Below, one piece after another: positions 26,079 through 34,981 of a stretch of 64,000 nucleotides of DNA. This stretch comes from Tabrizicola thermarum. GTDB taxonomy: Bacteria; Pseudomonadota; Alphaproteobacteria; Rhodobacterales; Rhodobacteraceae. Numbering within the stretch: the first letter of the stretch is position 1; every line of letters begins with the position of its first letter. A program made the position numbers and the translations under genes. The stretch covers positions 358 through 64,357 of the forward strand of contig NZ_KZ984534.1 of the NCBI RefSeq assembly GCF_003574395.1, read 5' to 3'. The notes below the pieces were generated by a model, which was given only the letters and a program-made list of their open reading frames with translations, did not search any database and was not told the DNA's origin.

Positions 26079-27311
26079 TCACACCGGGTCCTCCGACCCC
26101 GCCTTGCGGAACCACTCCACGATCGCCGCCCGTTCCTGCGGCTCCATATAGCTCAGGTTCCCCGGCGGCATGGCATGGGTGACACCTGCCTGCAGATAGA
26201 TCCGCCGCGCCTCATGCGCGATCTGGGCGGGGGTTTCCAGCACCACGCCCTTCGGCGGCCAGTGCAGGCCCTCCCAGCCGGGCTCCTCCGCATGGCACAT
26301 CGAACAGCGGCCCTGCACGATGCCGACCACCTCCTCGAAGCCGGGGGCCGAGGCATAGACCAGCGCCGCGCCTTGCAACCTGGCCTCGCCGTCAACCACC
26401 CGCATCGGGGCGGTGGACAGCCAGGCGATGACAAGGAACAGGATCACCGTCAGCCCCCAGGTCCAGTGCGGATTGCCCTTCCGCGCGTGACGGGTGTTGA
26501 ACCAGTGCCGGATCGTCACGCCCATCAGGAAGACGAGGCTGGCGATCACCCAGTTCCATTCCGTCGCAAAGACCAGCGGATAATGGTTCGACAGCATCAG
26601 GAAAACGACCGGCAGCGTCAGATAGTTGTTGTGCGTGCTGCGCTGCTTGGCGATCTTGCCATACTTCGGGTCGGGCTTGCGGCCCGCCTTCAGGTCGGCC
26701 ACCACCACGCGCTGGTTCGGCATGATGACGAAGAACACGTTCCCGGTCATGATTGACGCCGTGAACGCCCCCAGATGCAGCATCGCCGCCCGGCCGCTGA
26801 AGACCTGCGTGTAGAACCAGGCCATCCCCACCAGCACCACGAACAACGCCACCATCAGCGCTGTCTGGTTCGCGTTCACGAAAACCTTGCAGATCGTGTT
26901 GTAGGCCACCCAGCCGAAGGCCAGCGAGGCCAGAGAGATGCCAACCGCCTGCCAGACCTGCAACTCCATCACCGTCGGGTCGATCAGGTAAAGCTCGGCC
27001 CCCAGGTAATAGACCAGAACCAGCATGGCAAAGCCCGACAGCCAGGTCGCATAGCTTTCCCATTTGAACCAGACCAGGTGGTCGGGCATCGCGGCGGGGG
27101 CCACGAGGTATTTCTGGATATGGTAGAACCCCCCGCCATGGACCTGCCATTCCTCGCCATCCGCGCCGCTGGCCAGGTTCCGGTCGCGGTGCAGCCCGAG
27201 GTCCAGCGCGATGAAATAGAAGCTGGAGCCAATCCAGGCGATGGCGGTGATGACATGCAGCCAGCGCGCCGCGATCTCCACCCATTCCCACAGAACGACC
27301 CAGTCATACAT
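26079..27311 (-). CDS. puuD: Membrane urate hydroxylase PuuD
   Basis: Converts urate to 5-hydroxyisourate, replacing soluble uricase. The 410-residue protein has an N-terminal integral membrane domain of about eight helices, starting with RWLHVITAIAWIGSSFYF and including the family's IWLGS-like and RVVVADLKAG segments, followed by a C-terminal cytochrome c domain with a single CSMCH heme motif (about residue 335) and a distal Met in the HAMPPGN segment. Electrons are thought to pass to the respiratory chain. It is divergent from the LysR regulator and is first in the urate pathway encoded in this region. Confidence 0.95.
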   Translation of the reverse strand: MYDWVVLWEWVEIAARWLHVITAIAWIGSSFYFIALDLGLHRDRNLASGADGEEWQVHGGGFYHIQKYLVAPAAMPDHLVWFKWESYATWLSGFAMLVLVYYLGAELYLIDPTVMELQVWQAVGISLASLAFGWVAYNTICKVFVNANQTALMVALFVVLVGMAWFYTQVFSGRAAMLHLGAFTASIMTGNVFFVIMPNQRVVVADLKAGRKPDPKYGKIAKQRSTHNNYLTLPVVFLMLSNHYPLVFATEWNWVIASLVFLMGVTIRHWFNTRHARKGNPHWTWGLTVILFLVIAWLSTAPMRVVDGEARLQGAALVYASAPGFEEVVGIVQGRCSMCHAEEPGWEGLHWPPKGVVLETPAQIAHEARRIYLQAGVTHAMPPGNLSYMEPQERAAIVEWFRKAGSEDPV

Positions 27312-27405
27312 CGCGCGCCCTCCCGGTTTGTCGAAACGCTATCCCGCTTGCCACCTTTCTGTTAATCCATGGAATGCCCGCATCACTTTCAAGCATGGAC
27401 GAACA

Positions 27406-28317
27406 ATGTCCTATGTGAACAACATCCGCATGTTCGTCCGCGTCTACGAATTGGGCAGCATGTCGGCGGCTGCCCGCGATCAGCGCACCTCGCCCGCCGT
27501 CGCCTCGGCCCGGATTTCCGAACTGGAAAAGCACCTCGGCGTGCGCCTGTTCAGCCGCACCACCCGGTCGCTGCAACCCACTGAAAACGGACGCATCTTC
27601 TATGACGGCGCCCGCCGCATCCTCGAGGCGATCGACGAGGCCGAAGCCGCCGTGATGGACGTGACGCAGAACCCGCGCGGCACGATCTTCGTCGCCGCCC
27701 CCCTGGGCATCGGCCGCAGGCTCATCGCGCCCCGGGTGCCCGCCTTCAAGGACCTGTATCCCCAGATCGACGTCCGCCTGCGCCTGTCGGACCGTGGCAT
27801 CGACGTTGTGGCCGAAGGCATCGACGTGGCCTTCCACCTTGGCCTTCTGGAGGATTCCACGCTCAAGGTGCGCACCATCGCCGATTGCCCGCGCTTGCTC
27901 TGCGCCGCCCCGGCCTATGTCGCCCGCCGGGGGATGCCCGAAGACGGCGAGGCTCTGGTCCGCGACCGGCACGACTGCCTGAACCTGCGCTTCCCCGGCG
28001 CCAAGGAGTTCCAGTGGACCTTGCAGACCCCCGAAGGCCCCCGCCGGTTCGAGATCACCGGCCCGTTTGAGTCCGACGACGGCGATGTCCTCACCGGCTG
28101 GGCACTGGACGGGCGCGGGATCGTGCTGAAACCGGTGTTCGAGGTCGCCGACCATCTGCGCGAAGGCCGCCTGATCCCAGTCGCCACAGCCTCGCCGCCG
28201 CTGCCGATCCAGCTGTCGGCGCTCAGCCAGCACCGCAGGCTGAAGGACCCCAAGGTCCAGCTGTTCACCGATTACATGGCCGCGCAGATTCGCGACGACC
28301 TTCGGCGCACGAAGTAG
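27406..28317 (+). CDS. LysR-type transcriptional regulator
   Basis: A 303-residue regulator with an N-terminal winged helix (residues 1-60: MFVRVYELGSMSAAARD, SPAVASARISELEKHLG) and a C-terminal LysR substrate-binding domain (about 90-295). It is divergently transcribed from puuD across 94 bases, the classic arrangement for a LysR regulator and its target, so it may control urate catabolism. Effector unknown. The start at 27406 was chosen for family length; in-frame sequence further upstream lies inside puuD. A hairpin follows the stop. Confidence 0.9.
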   Translation: MSYVNNIRMFVRVYELGSMSAAARDQRTSPAVASARISELEKHLGVRLFSRTTRSLQPTENGRIFYDGARRILEAIDEAEAAVMDVTQNPRGTIFVAAPLGIGRRLIAPRVPAFKDLYPQIDVRLRLSDRGIDVVAEGIDVAFHLGLLEDSTLKVRTIADCPRLLCAAPAYVARRGMPEDGEALVRDRHDCLNLRFPGAKEFQWTLQTPEGPRRFEITGPFESDDGDVLTGWALDGRGIVLKPVFEVADHLREGRLIPVATASPPLPIQLSALSQHRRLKDPKVQLFTDYMAAQIRDDLRRTK

Positions 28318-28342
28318 GGTGTGCCACAGCGCACCAATGAAA

Positions 28343-28366
28343 AGGGCGGGACCGAAGCCCCGCCCT
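28343..28366. terminator. Hairpin terminator, LysR / DUF2125
   Basis: AGGGCGGG (28343-28350) pairs with CCCGCCCT (28359-28366) across an 8-base loop. It lies between the stop codons of the convergent LysR and DUF2125 genes, and a short A-run precedes it, so it can end the DUF2125 transcript. Confidence 0.55.
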
Positions 28367-28386
28367 CAGAGCCTAAAGGGCCAATG

Positions 28387-29883
28387 TCACATCGGCAGCG
28401 GCTGGCCGTTCACCAGGATCTGCATCCCTTCCTTCGCCTCGATCTTCGAGGTCAGCGTATCCTCGCCCGCCGGGACCATGAACATGCCCATCATCATGCG
28501 CGCGCCCATCGCATCCTCCTGGGTCAGAAGCCCCGTCGCGATCAGCCCGTCGATCAGCTTGTTCGCACCCGTGACGGTGACATTCGCCTCGCCCAGCGGC
28601 ATCGGCATGCCCATCGAGTTGTCGAAGGTGAAGGCCCCCGTCGCATCCAGCGCAGCACCCGCCACCTTCAGGCCCAGCTGGGTCAGGTTCAGGCTTTCCA
28701 GCGCCGGGACGTAAGGCACCCCGGTTTCCTCGGCCGCAACCAGCGCCGGCAGGTCCATCTTGGTCTTGCCCGAAATGTCGATGGCGATCTGCGCGGCATC
28801 CCGCGGCAGCGTGCCCTGCGGGTCGAACATCGCCCAGGCTTCCTCGTTGACGCTGAAATCGGCCAGTTTCAGGACGAACCCGTAGTCCCCCGCCGCTTCG
28901 GTCGCGATCACCGGAGAGGTCAGGCCGAATTCCATCGGGCCGCTCGTCACCTTCACCGGCACCGGCATCGCGCCCGCGCCGGATTCGATGTCCAGCCCGG
29001 CGGCCATCGACTTGAGCGAGAGGCTGTCCTTGTTGAAAACGGCAGAGCCTTCACCCCCGCCCGCCTTCATCACCAGGTCCATCGGCATCATGGCATTTTC
29101 CTGCTTCATGGTGCCCGAGGACTCACCCTGCCTGGTCGACAGCGTGACGGCCAGACCCTCGTTCAGCGCCTTGGTGAAATCGGCGGGCGACTGAATGTCG
29201 GCCAGCGCAATGGTCGAGGGCAAGGCAAAGCTGAACGCCAGGTCGATATCCTGGGTGGTGCTGGTCGAGGTCTGCTTCAGCTCCATCCCCGGATCGTCGG
29301 ACCTGGTGGTATAGGCCAGCGTGTCGGCCTTCAGCGACCAGCCGAAGGTGCGGTTGGTGCCGGGGGTATCGGAATAGGTGCCCGACAGGTTCGCAAGGCT
29401 GACATCGCCCGAAGACGAAACCTTGGGCGCTTCGCTGCCGTCAAGGGACATGCCCGGATAGGTGCTGTCGTAAACCACATCCAGCTTGGCCGCCGCATAG
29501 TCATAGGCCACGCCGCCATCGGCCTCGCGCGCGGTGATGGTCAGACCGTCATGGGTCAGCTTGACCGAGCCCTCCGTATCTCCGGTCATCGTCACGCCGA
29601 TATCCGCACCGGGGGCGATGGTCACCGATCCGTCCGACTGTTCGGTCAGGGTCATGTCCGAAATCGTCAGTCCCGCAGCACCCTCCGGCGCAATCGAAAC
29701 GCCGTTCAGCGTCAGGACACCGCCGGACTTGTTCTCGGTCGCAGCCGAAATCGTCAGGCCGACAGCCGCACCGGCATCCTTCCAGGACTGCCAGACCTGA
29801 TCGGCGGTCAGCGCGGCATGGGCGGTGCCGCAAAGCAGCAATGCAAGACCCGGGGCAGCAACGAAACTTTTCATCCGAAACAT
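28387..29883 (-). CDS. DUF2125 family exported protein
   Basis: A 498-residue protein with a signal peptide (MFRMKSFVAAPGLALLLCG, cleavage near AHA) and a long beta-rich mature region with repeated short strands such as GLTISDMTLTEQ and IAPGADIGVTM. It fits DUF2125, an AsmA-like/periplasmic family in alphaproteobacteria without a known role. Note that it lies inside the urate cluster but has no obvious connection with it. Start 29883 has AAGGAG at seven bases. Confidence 0.8.
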   Translation of the reverse strand: MFRMKSFVAAPGLALLLCGTAHAALTADQVWQSWKDAGAAVGLTISAATENKSGGVLTLNGVSIAPEGAAGLTISDMTLTEQSDGSVTIAPGADIGVTMTGDTEGSVKLTHDGLTITAREADGGVAYDYAAAKLDVVYDSTYPGMSLDGSEAPKVSSSGDVSLANLSGTYSDTPGTNRTFGWSLKADTLAYTTRSDDPGMELKQTSTSTTQDIDLAFSFALPSTIALADIQSPADFTKALNEGLAVTLSTRQGESSGTMKQENAMMPMDLVMKAGGGEGSAVFNKDSLSLKSMAAGLDIESGAGAMPVPVKVTSGPMEFGLTSPVIATEAAGDYGFVLKLADFSVNEEAWAMFDPQGTLPRDAAQIAIDISGKTKMDLPALVAAEETGVPYVPALESLNLTQLGLKVAGAALDATGAFTFDNSMGMPMPLGEANVTVTGANKLIDGLIATGLLTQEDAMGARMMMGMFMVPAGEDTLTSKIEAKEGMQILVNGQPLPM

Positions 29884-29987
29884 GTGGTTCTCCTTGAGCC
29901 GAATAAATTTGACCCAGCCACATAATGCCGGACAGACGGATGACGCAAGTGACGGTTTCACGACCCCTTTCGGGCCGGTCTGCGCCG

Positions 29988-30341
29988 TCAGGACCCCCGG
30001 TAGGTCGAATAGCCGAACGGCGAGATCAGAAGCGGCACGTGATAATGCTGGCCCGCGTCCGGCACGCCGAAACGGATCGGAATTTCATCAAGGAAAAGAA
30101 TGCCTTCGCCTGCCTGGCCCGAGGCCCTCAGATAGTCGCCCGCGCAGAAGACCAGTTCGTAGCTGCCTGCCTGCAACGCCTCGCCTTCCAGAAGCGGCGC
30201 GTCCGTGCGCCCGTCGGCATTGGTGACGACCTCCTTCAGCTTCCGGTGATTTTGTCCGGAAATCCGGTACAGCGTGATCCTGACGCCCGCCGCGGGCTTG
30301 CCCCTTGCCGTGTCCAGCACATGCGTCGACAGCCGTCCCAT
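29988..30341 (-). CDS. uraH: 5-Hydroxyisourate hydrolase (transthyretin-like)
   Basis: Hydrolyses 5-hydroxyisourate, the PuuD product, to OHCU. The 117-residue protein has the transthyretin-like fold: STHVLDTARGKPAAGVRITLYR at the start (conserved His), a central NADGRTDAPL with Arg, and the C-terminal HYHVPLLISPFGYSTYRGS tail with the invariant YRGS. It lacks a signal peptide, so it is cytoplasmic. The start at 30341 has GAGGGAGG. Divergent from the puuE gene across 145 bases, which should hold the promoters of both. Confidence 0.95.
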   Translation of the reverse strand: MGRLSTHVLDTARGKPAAGVRITLYRISGQNHRKLKEVVTNADGRTDAPLLEGEALQAGSYELVFCAGDYLRASGQAGEGILFLDEIPIRFGVPDAGQHYHVPLLISPFGYSTYRGS

Positions 30342-30486
30342 CGTGATCCTCCCTCGCGTTTGCGCCATCAGACCACGAAATCCGGCCCGGCGCGACCCGG
30401 CGTTGCGCGCATATGACCTTTCGTGAAATCCTGAAAATATCTTCCGCGAATTTCCCCTAGTCTCACCCCAAAAAGGAGACGCCCCC

Positions 30487-31902
30487 GTGAACCGCTATCC
30501 CCGCGACTTCCGTGGCTACGGCCCCAATCCCCCCGACGCCCGCTGGCCGGGCGGCGCGAAGATCGCCGTCTCCATCGTCCTCAACTACGAAGAGGGCGGC
30601 GAGAACAACATCCTGCACGGCGATGGCCAGTCCGAGGCCTTCCTCTCCGACATCGCCGGCGCCGCCCCCTGGCCCGGTCAGCGCCACTGGAACATGGAAT
30701 CGATCTACGACTACGGCGCGCGGGCCGGGTTCTGGCGGCTGCATCGCCTGTTCACCGGGATGGACATCCCCGTCACCGTCTATGGCGTCACCTCGGCGCT
30801 GGCGCGCAACCCCGAACAGGTCGCCGCGATGAAGGCCGCCGGGTGGGAGATCGCCAGCCACGGCCTGAAGTGGATCGACCACCGCGACATGCCCGAGGCC
30901 GAAGAGGCCGCCCAGATCGCCGAAAGTTTCCGCCTGCACGAGGAAGTCGTGGGCGAACCGCCGCAGGGCTGGTATACCGGCCGCTGCTCGATGAATACCG
31001 TGCGCCTCACCGCCGAGACCCGGCGGCTTGCCTGGATTTCCGACACCTACGACGACGACCTGCCCTATTGGCGCGAATTTGGCGACCACGACCAGCTGGT
31101 GATCCCCTACACTCTCGAAGCCAACGACATGCGCTTTGCCACGGCCCCCGGCTACATCACCGGGGAACAGTTCCACCAATACCTGAAGGACAGCTTCGAC
31201 ACCCTTTACGCCGAAGGCGCGGCGGGGGCGGCAAAGATGTTCTCCATCGGCCTGCACAACCGACTGATCGGCCGCCCCGGCAAGATCGCGGGGCTCAAGC
31301 GTTTCCTGGACTATGCAAGATCCCATGCGGGCGTCTGGTTCCCGCGCCGGATCGACATTGCCGAGCATTGGCGAAAAACCCATCCGCACAAGCGGTTCGA
31401 GCGTCCAAGCCAGATGACGCGCGAAAGGTTCGTGGAGCGTTTCGGTTCCATTTTCGAACATTCCCCCTGGATCGCCGACCGCGCCTTCGACCTGGAGCTT
31501 GGCCCCGCCCATGACAGCGCCGCGGGCCTCCACAACGCCCTGACCCGCATCTTCCGCTCCGCCTCGCCCGAGGAACGGCTGAAGGTCCTCAAGGCCCACC
31601 CCGACCTTGCCGGCAAACTCGCCGCAGCCAGGCGCCTGACCCCGGAAAGCACCGCCGAACAGGCCTCCGCCGCCCTCGACGCGCTCACCGACGAGGAACG
31701 CAGCACCTTCCAGCGCCTGAACGAGGCTTACGTCGCCAAACACGGCTTTCCCTTCATCATCGCCGTGCGCGACCACACCAAGGCCTCGATCCTGGCGGCT
31801 TTCCAGACCCGCATCGACAACGACACGCCCTCCGAATTCGCCACCGCCTGCAAACAGGTGGAACGCATCGCCGAACTGCGCCTGAAGGACCAACTGCCAT
31901 GA
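30487..31902 (+). CDS. puuE: Fused PuuE allantoinase / OHCU decarboxylase
   Basis: Bifunctional enzyme of 471 residues. Residues about 1-305 are the cofactor-independent PuuE-type allantoinase of the polysaccharide deacetylase fold (NYEEGGENNILHGD, SIYDYGARAGFWRL, EIASHGLKWID, TGRCSMNT). Residues about 310-471 are the OHCU decarboxylase (FVERFGSIFEHSPWIADRAF, KAHPDLAGKLA, YVAKHGFPFIIAV). Together they convert OHCU to (S)-allantoin and then to allantoate. Starts with GTG behind AAAGGAGA. ATGA overlap with the next gene shows translational coupling. The fusion occurs in other proteobacteria. Confidence 0.94.
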   Translation: MNRYPRDFRGYGPNPPDARWPGGAKIAVSIVLNYEEGGENNILHGDGQSEAFLSDIAGAAPWPGQRHWNMESIYDYGARAGFWRLHRLFTGMDIPVTVYGVTSALARNPEQVAAMKAAGWEIASHGLKWIDHRDMPEAEEAAQIAESFRLHEEVVGEPPQGWYTGRCSMNTVRLTAETRRLAWISDTYDDDLPYWREFGDHDQLVIPYTLEANDMRFATAPGYITGEQFHQYLKDSFDTLYAEGAAGAAKMFSIGLHNRLIGRPGKIAGLKRFLDYARSHAGVWFPRRIDIAEHWRKTHPHKRFERPSQMTRERFVERFGSIFEHSPWIADRAFDLELGPAHDSAAGLHNALTRIFRSASPEERLKVLKAHPDLAGKLAAARRLTPESTAEQASAALDALTDEERSTFQRLNEAYVAKHGFPFIIAVRDHTKASILAAFQTRIDNDTPSEFATACKQVERIAELRLKDQLP

Positions 31903-32753
31903 CAGACAAGCACTCGGCCTACTACACCCCGCCCGGCGGCCTGCCTCCGCAAAGCGCCCTCATGACCCAGCGCGCGGTCTTCACCGGCAGCTATTGCGTG
32001 ATCCCCAGGGGCTGCTTTTCCGACATCGTCACCAGCTTCCTGCCCGGCTGGACGAAGACCAGGCTCTGGATGATCGCGCGGCCGATGACCGGCTTTGCCG
32101 AGACCTTCTCCCAATACGTGATGGAAGTCGCCCCCGGTGGCGGCTCCGACGCGCCCGATGCCGAGACCGGCGCCGAACACTGGCTGTTCTTCACCGGCGG
32201 CCTCGCGACCCTCACGCTCGACGGCACGGGGTATGAGATGGAGGAAGGCTCCTACGCCTACCTGCCGCCCGGCACCCGCTGGACCCTCCTCGCCGAAGGC
32301 AGCGCCCCCGCCCGCTTCCACTGGTTGCGCAAGCTCTACGAACCGGCCCCCGGCACGCCTGCGCCCGAACCCTTCGTCATCAACGAACGCGACGTCCCCG
32401 TGCGCTGGATGCCCGACACCCAGAACCGCTGGGGCACCACCCGCTTCGTCGAACCCGACGACCTGCGCCACGATGCCCATGTCAATATCGTCACCTTCCA
32501 GCCCGGCGGCGTGATCCCGTTCGAGGAAACCCATGTGATGGAACACGGCCTCTATGTCCTGGAAGGCAAGGCCGTTTACAAGCTGAACCAGGACTGGGTC
32601 GAGGTCGAGGCGGGCGATTTCATGTGGCTGCGCGCCTATTGCCCGCAGGCCTGCTACGCTGCCGGTCCCGGCCCTTTCCGTTACCTGCTCTACAAGGACG
32701 TGAACCGCCACGCCAGACTGCGCGGCCCCGGCGCTTTCGGCCCCCTGCGCTGA
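31899..32753 (+). CDS. (S)-Ureidoglycine aminohydrolase (bicupin)
   Basis: Manganese-dependent bicupin enzyme releasing ammonia from (S)-ureidoglycine to give (S)-ureidoglycolate. The 284-residue protein contains YYTPPGGLPPQ, FSDIVTSFLPGWTKTR, and the second cupin's HDAHVNIVTFQPGGVIPFEETHVMEHGLYVLEG (cited in parts: FEETHVMEHG with the metal-binding Glu, His, His). The family matches YlbA/AllE. It sits four bases into the end of puuE (ATGA) and before allA; its substrate comes from allantoate after an allantoate amidohydrolase that is not encoded here. Confidence 0.92.
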   Translation: MTDKHSAYYTPPGGLPPQSALMTQRAVFTGSYCVIPRGCFSDIVTSFLPGWTKTRLWMIARPMTGFAETFSQYVMEVAPGGGSDAPDAETGAEHWLFFTGGLATLTLDGTGYEMEEGSYAYLPPGTRWTLLAEGSAPARFHWLRKLYEPAPGTPAPEPFVINERDVPVRWMPDTQNRWGTTRFVEPDDLRHDAHVNIVTFQPGGVIPFEETHVMEHGLYVLEGKAVYKLNQDWVEVEAGDFMWLRAYCPQACYAAGPGPFRYLLYKDVNRHARLRGPGAFGPLR

Positions 32754-32759
32754 TGGCTT

Positions 32760-32795
32760 GCTCTTTTCCCAAATACTCCGCGGGGGGTCCGGGGG
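32760..32795. repeat. Dispersed GAGTATTTGG repeat, inverse copy
   Basis: The inverse of the repeat at 11223-11258. Reading + strand it is GCTCTTTTCCCAAATACTCC then GCGGGGGGTCCGGGGG. It lies in the 82 bases between the ureidoglycine aminohydrolase stop and allA. The copies differ at only a few positions. Confidence 0.7.
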
Positions 32796-32835
32796 GCGCG
32801 AAGCCACCCGGCGGCCAGTCACGGGGCGCTGTCGG

Positions 32836-33312
32836 ATGAGAACGCTCACCCCCGCCCCCCTCACGGCCGACGCCTTCGCCTCCTTCGGCGATGTCCTCGA
32901 CGCCACCGGCGATTTCCGCCTCATCAACGCGGGCCTCTGCCGCCGCCACCATGACCGCGCCCACCTCGATTTCGGCCCCGAAGGCCGCGCCGGCATCTCG
33001 ATCTTCCACGCCCGGCCCCGAAGCCTGCCCTACAGCTTCGACCTGATCGAGCGTCACCCCGAAGGCTCCCAGGCCTTCATCCCGATGACGCAGCATCCCT
33101 TCCTCGTCATCGTCGCGCCCGATCCGCAGGCAGAGCCGCGCGCTTTCCTCACAAACGGGTCGCAAGGCATCAACCTGCACCGGGGCACCTGGCATGGCGT
33201 GCTGACCCCCCTTTCCGCCCCCGGCCTCTTCGCCGTGGTGGACCGCATCGGGACGACCCCGAACCTCGAAGAACACCGTTACACCGAACCGTGGACGGTC
33301 CTCGCCCCCTGA
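32836..33312 (+). CDS. allA: Ureidoglycolate lyase
   Basis: Splits (S)-ureidoglycolate to glyoxylate and urea, the last step of this pathway. The 158-residue cupin-like protein has the N-terminal ADAFASFGDV, the central RHPEGSQAFIPM with the active-site region, the PDPQAEPRAFLTNGSQGIN stretch (cited in part), and LHRGTWHGVLTPL. Family length is normal. The GTC GG ahead of ATG is a weak ribosome site. The urea formed would need a urease, and glyoxylate would enter central metabolism. Confidence 0.93.
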   Translation: MRTLTPAPLTADAFASFGDVLDATGDFRLINAGLCRRHHDRAHLDFGPEGRAGISIFHARPRSLPYSFDLIERHPEGSQAFIPMTQHPFLVIVAPDPQAEPRAFLTNGSQGINLHRGTWHGVLTPLSAPGLFAVVDRIGTTPNLEEHRYTEPWTVLAP

Positions 33313-33396
33313 GGGGCACCTAACCGGAGCGCATGCAGGGGCAATGTGCAGACGGCGCGAACACAATGAAGCCCCAAGGGAAAAGGACAGAATCGA

Positions 33397-34881
33397 ATGA
33401 CCACCACGCATCCCGTGGACGAAATGCTGCCACCGCCCAAGCTCTTCACGCTTGGCCTGCAACACGTCCTTGTCATGTATGCCGGCGCCGTCGCCGTGCC
33501 GCTGATCGTCGGCCGCGCGCTGAAGCTGGAGCCCGCCGACGTCGCCTTCCTGATCTCGGCCGACCTCTTCGTCTGCGGGCTTGTCACCCTGATCCAGAGC
33601 CTGGGCGCGACCCAGTGGTTCGGGATCAGGCTGCCCGTGATGATGGGCGTCACCTTCGCTGCCGTGGGCCCCATGGTCGCCATGGCCAACGCCAACCCCG
33701 GCCCCGAAGGCGCCCGCGCCATCTTCGGCGCGATCATCGCCGCCGGGGTGATCTCGATCCTCATCGCGCCCCTGGTCAGCCGGATGCTGCGCTTCTTCCC
33801 GCCCGTGGTGACCGGCACGATCATCCTCGTGATCGGCGTCAGCCTCATGCGGATCGGCATCAACTGGATCTTCGGCAACCCCGTCGGTCCCACCGCCCCG
33901 ATGATCGTCGATCCCGCGCACGCCGACTGGCTGAAGGCCGTGACCGAAGGCACCGCGGCCGGCACGGTGACCGGCGTCCCCGAACTGCCGCCGAAATTCG
34001 CCCCCGCCGCGGGAATGATGAACCCGGCCTATGCGCCGCTCGGCAACATCGGCATCTCGGCAATCGTGCTGGTCTCGATCCTGCTGATCGCCCGCTTTGC
34101 CCGCGGCTTCGTCGCCAACATCTCGGTGCTTCTCGGCATCATCATCGGCGCGGTGATCGCGGTGGCCCTTGGCAAGATGACCTTCGCCAAGGTCGCCGAG
34201 GCATCCTGGTTCGGCCTCATCACGCCGTTCCACTTCGGGATGCCGACCTTCGACCTTGTCATGATCGTCACCATGACCCTCGTGATGATCGTGGTGATGA
34301 TCGAATCCACCGGCATGTTCCTTGCCCTCGGGGACATGACCGGCAAGCCCGTCACGCAACCGATGCTCTCCTCGGGCCTGCGCACCGATGGCCTTGGCAC
34401 GCTGATCGGTGGCATCTTCAACACTTTCCCCTACACCTCCTTCTCCCAGAACGTCGGCCTTGTCGGCGTGACCGGGGTCCGCTCGCGCTTTGTCTGCGTG
34501 GCAGGCGGGATCATCCTGATCGTCCTCGGACTGGTGCCGAAGATGGGGGCGCTGGTGGAATCCGTGCCCACCATGGTCCTGGGTGGAGCAGGCCTTGTCA
34601 TGTTCGGCATGGTCGCCGCCACCGGCATCCGCATCCTGGCGGGCGTGGACTTTGCCCGGAACCGCAACAACCTCTTCATCGTCGCGGTGTCGCTGGGCAT
34701 GGGGATGATCCCGCTCGTCGCGCCGAACTTCAAGCAATGGATGCCCCACGACATCCATCCGCTGATCGAAAGCGGCATCCTGCTCGCCTCGATCACCGCC
34801 GTGATCCTGAACGCCTTCTTCAACGGGACCGAGGATCAGACCGACGCGATCAAGGCCGCCGCCGCGCAGGCCGACCACTAG
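33397..34881 (+). CDS. Urate/xanthine permease (NCS2 family)
   Basis: Inner-membrane nucleobase:cation symporter-2 of 494 residues with about 14 membrane segments. The transport signature in segment 10, SQNVGLVGVTG (Q-N-x-G-x4-T), is the one of xanthine/urate carriers rather than uracil carriers; LQHVLVMYAGAVAVPLIVG opens the protein. Its place at the end of the urate cluster supports urate uptake. AAAAGGACAG precedes the ATG. It is followed by a GC-rich hairpin that likely ends the transcript. Confidence 0.93.
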   Translation: MTTTHPVDEMLPPPKLFTLGLQHVLVMYAGAVAVPLIVGRALKLEPADVAFLISADLFVCGLVTLIQSLGATQWFGIRLPVMMGVTFAAVGPMVAMANANPGPEGARAIFGAIIAAGVISILIAPLVSRMLRFFPPVVTGTIILVIGVSLMRIGINWIFGNPVGPTAPMIVDPAHADWLKAVTEGTAAGTVTGVPELPPKFAPAAGMMNPAYAPLGNIGISAIVLVSILLIARFARGFVANISVLLGIIIGAVIAVALGKMTFAKVAEASWFGLITPFHFGMPTFDLVMIVTMTLVMIVVMIESTGMFLALGDMTGKPVTQPMLSSGLRTDGLGTLIGGIFNTFPYTSFSQNVGLVGVTGVRSRFVCVAGGIILIVLGLVPKMGALVESVPTMVLGGAGLVMFGMVAATGIRILAGVDFARNRNNLFIVAVSLGMGMIPLVAPNFKQWMPHDIHPLIESGILLASITAVILNAFFNGTEDQTDAIKAAAAQADH

Positions 34882-34888
34882 ACCCATC

Positions 34889-34916
34889 GGGCGCGGGTCC
34901 TGACGGGGCCGCGCCC
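34889..34916 (+). terminator. Hairpin terminator after the permease gene
   Basis: GGGCGCGG (34889-34896) pairs with CCGCGCCC (34909-34916) across 12 bases, with a GCTTTCCC tail. It lies 7 bases after the permease stop codon. Confidence 0.55.
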
Positions 34917-34981
34917 GCTTTCCCCCTGACAGCCTGCCCGGGCCCGGCTAAGGTCAGCCGACCGGCCACACCAGGACCCGA

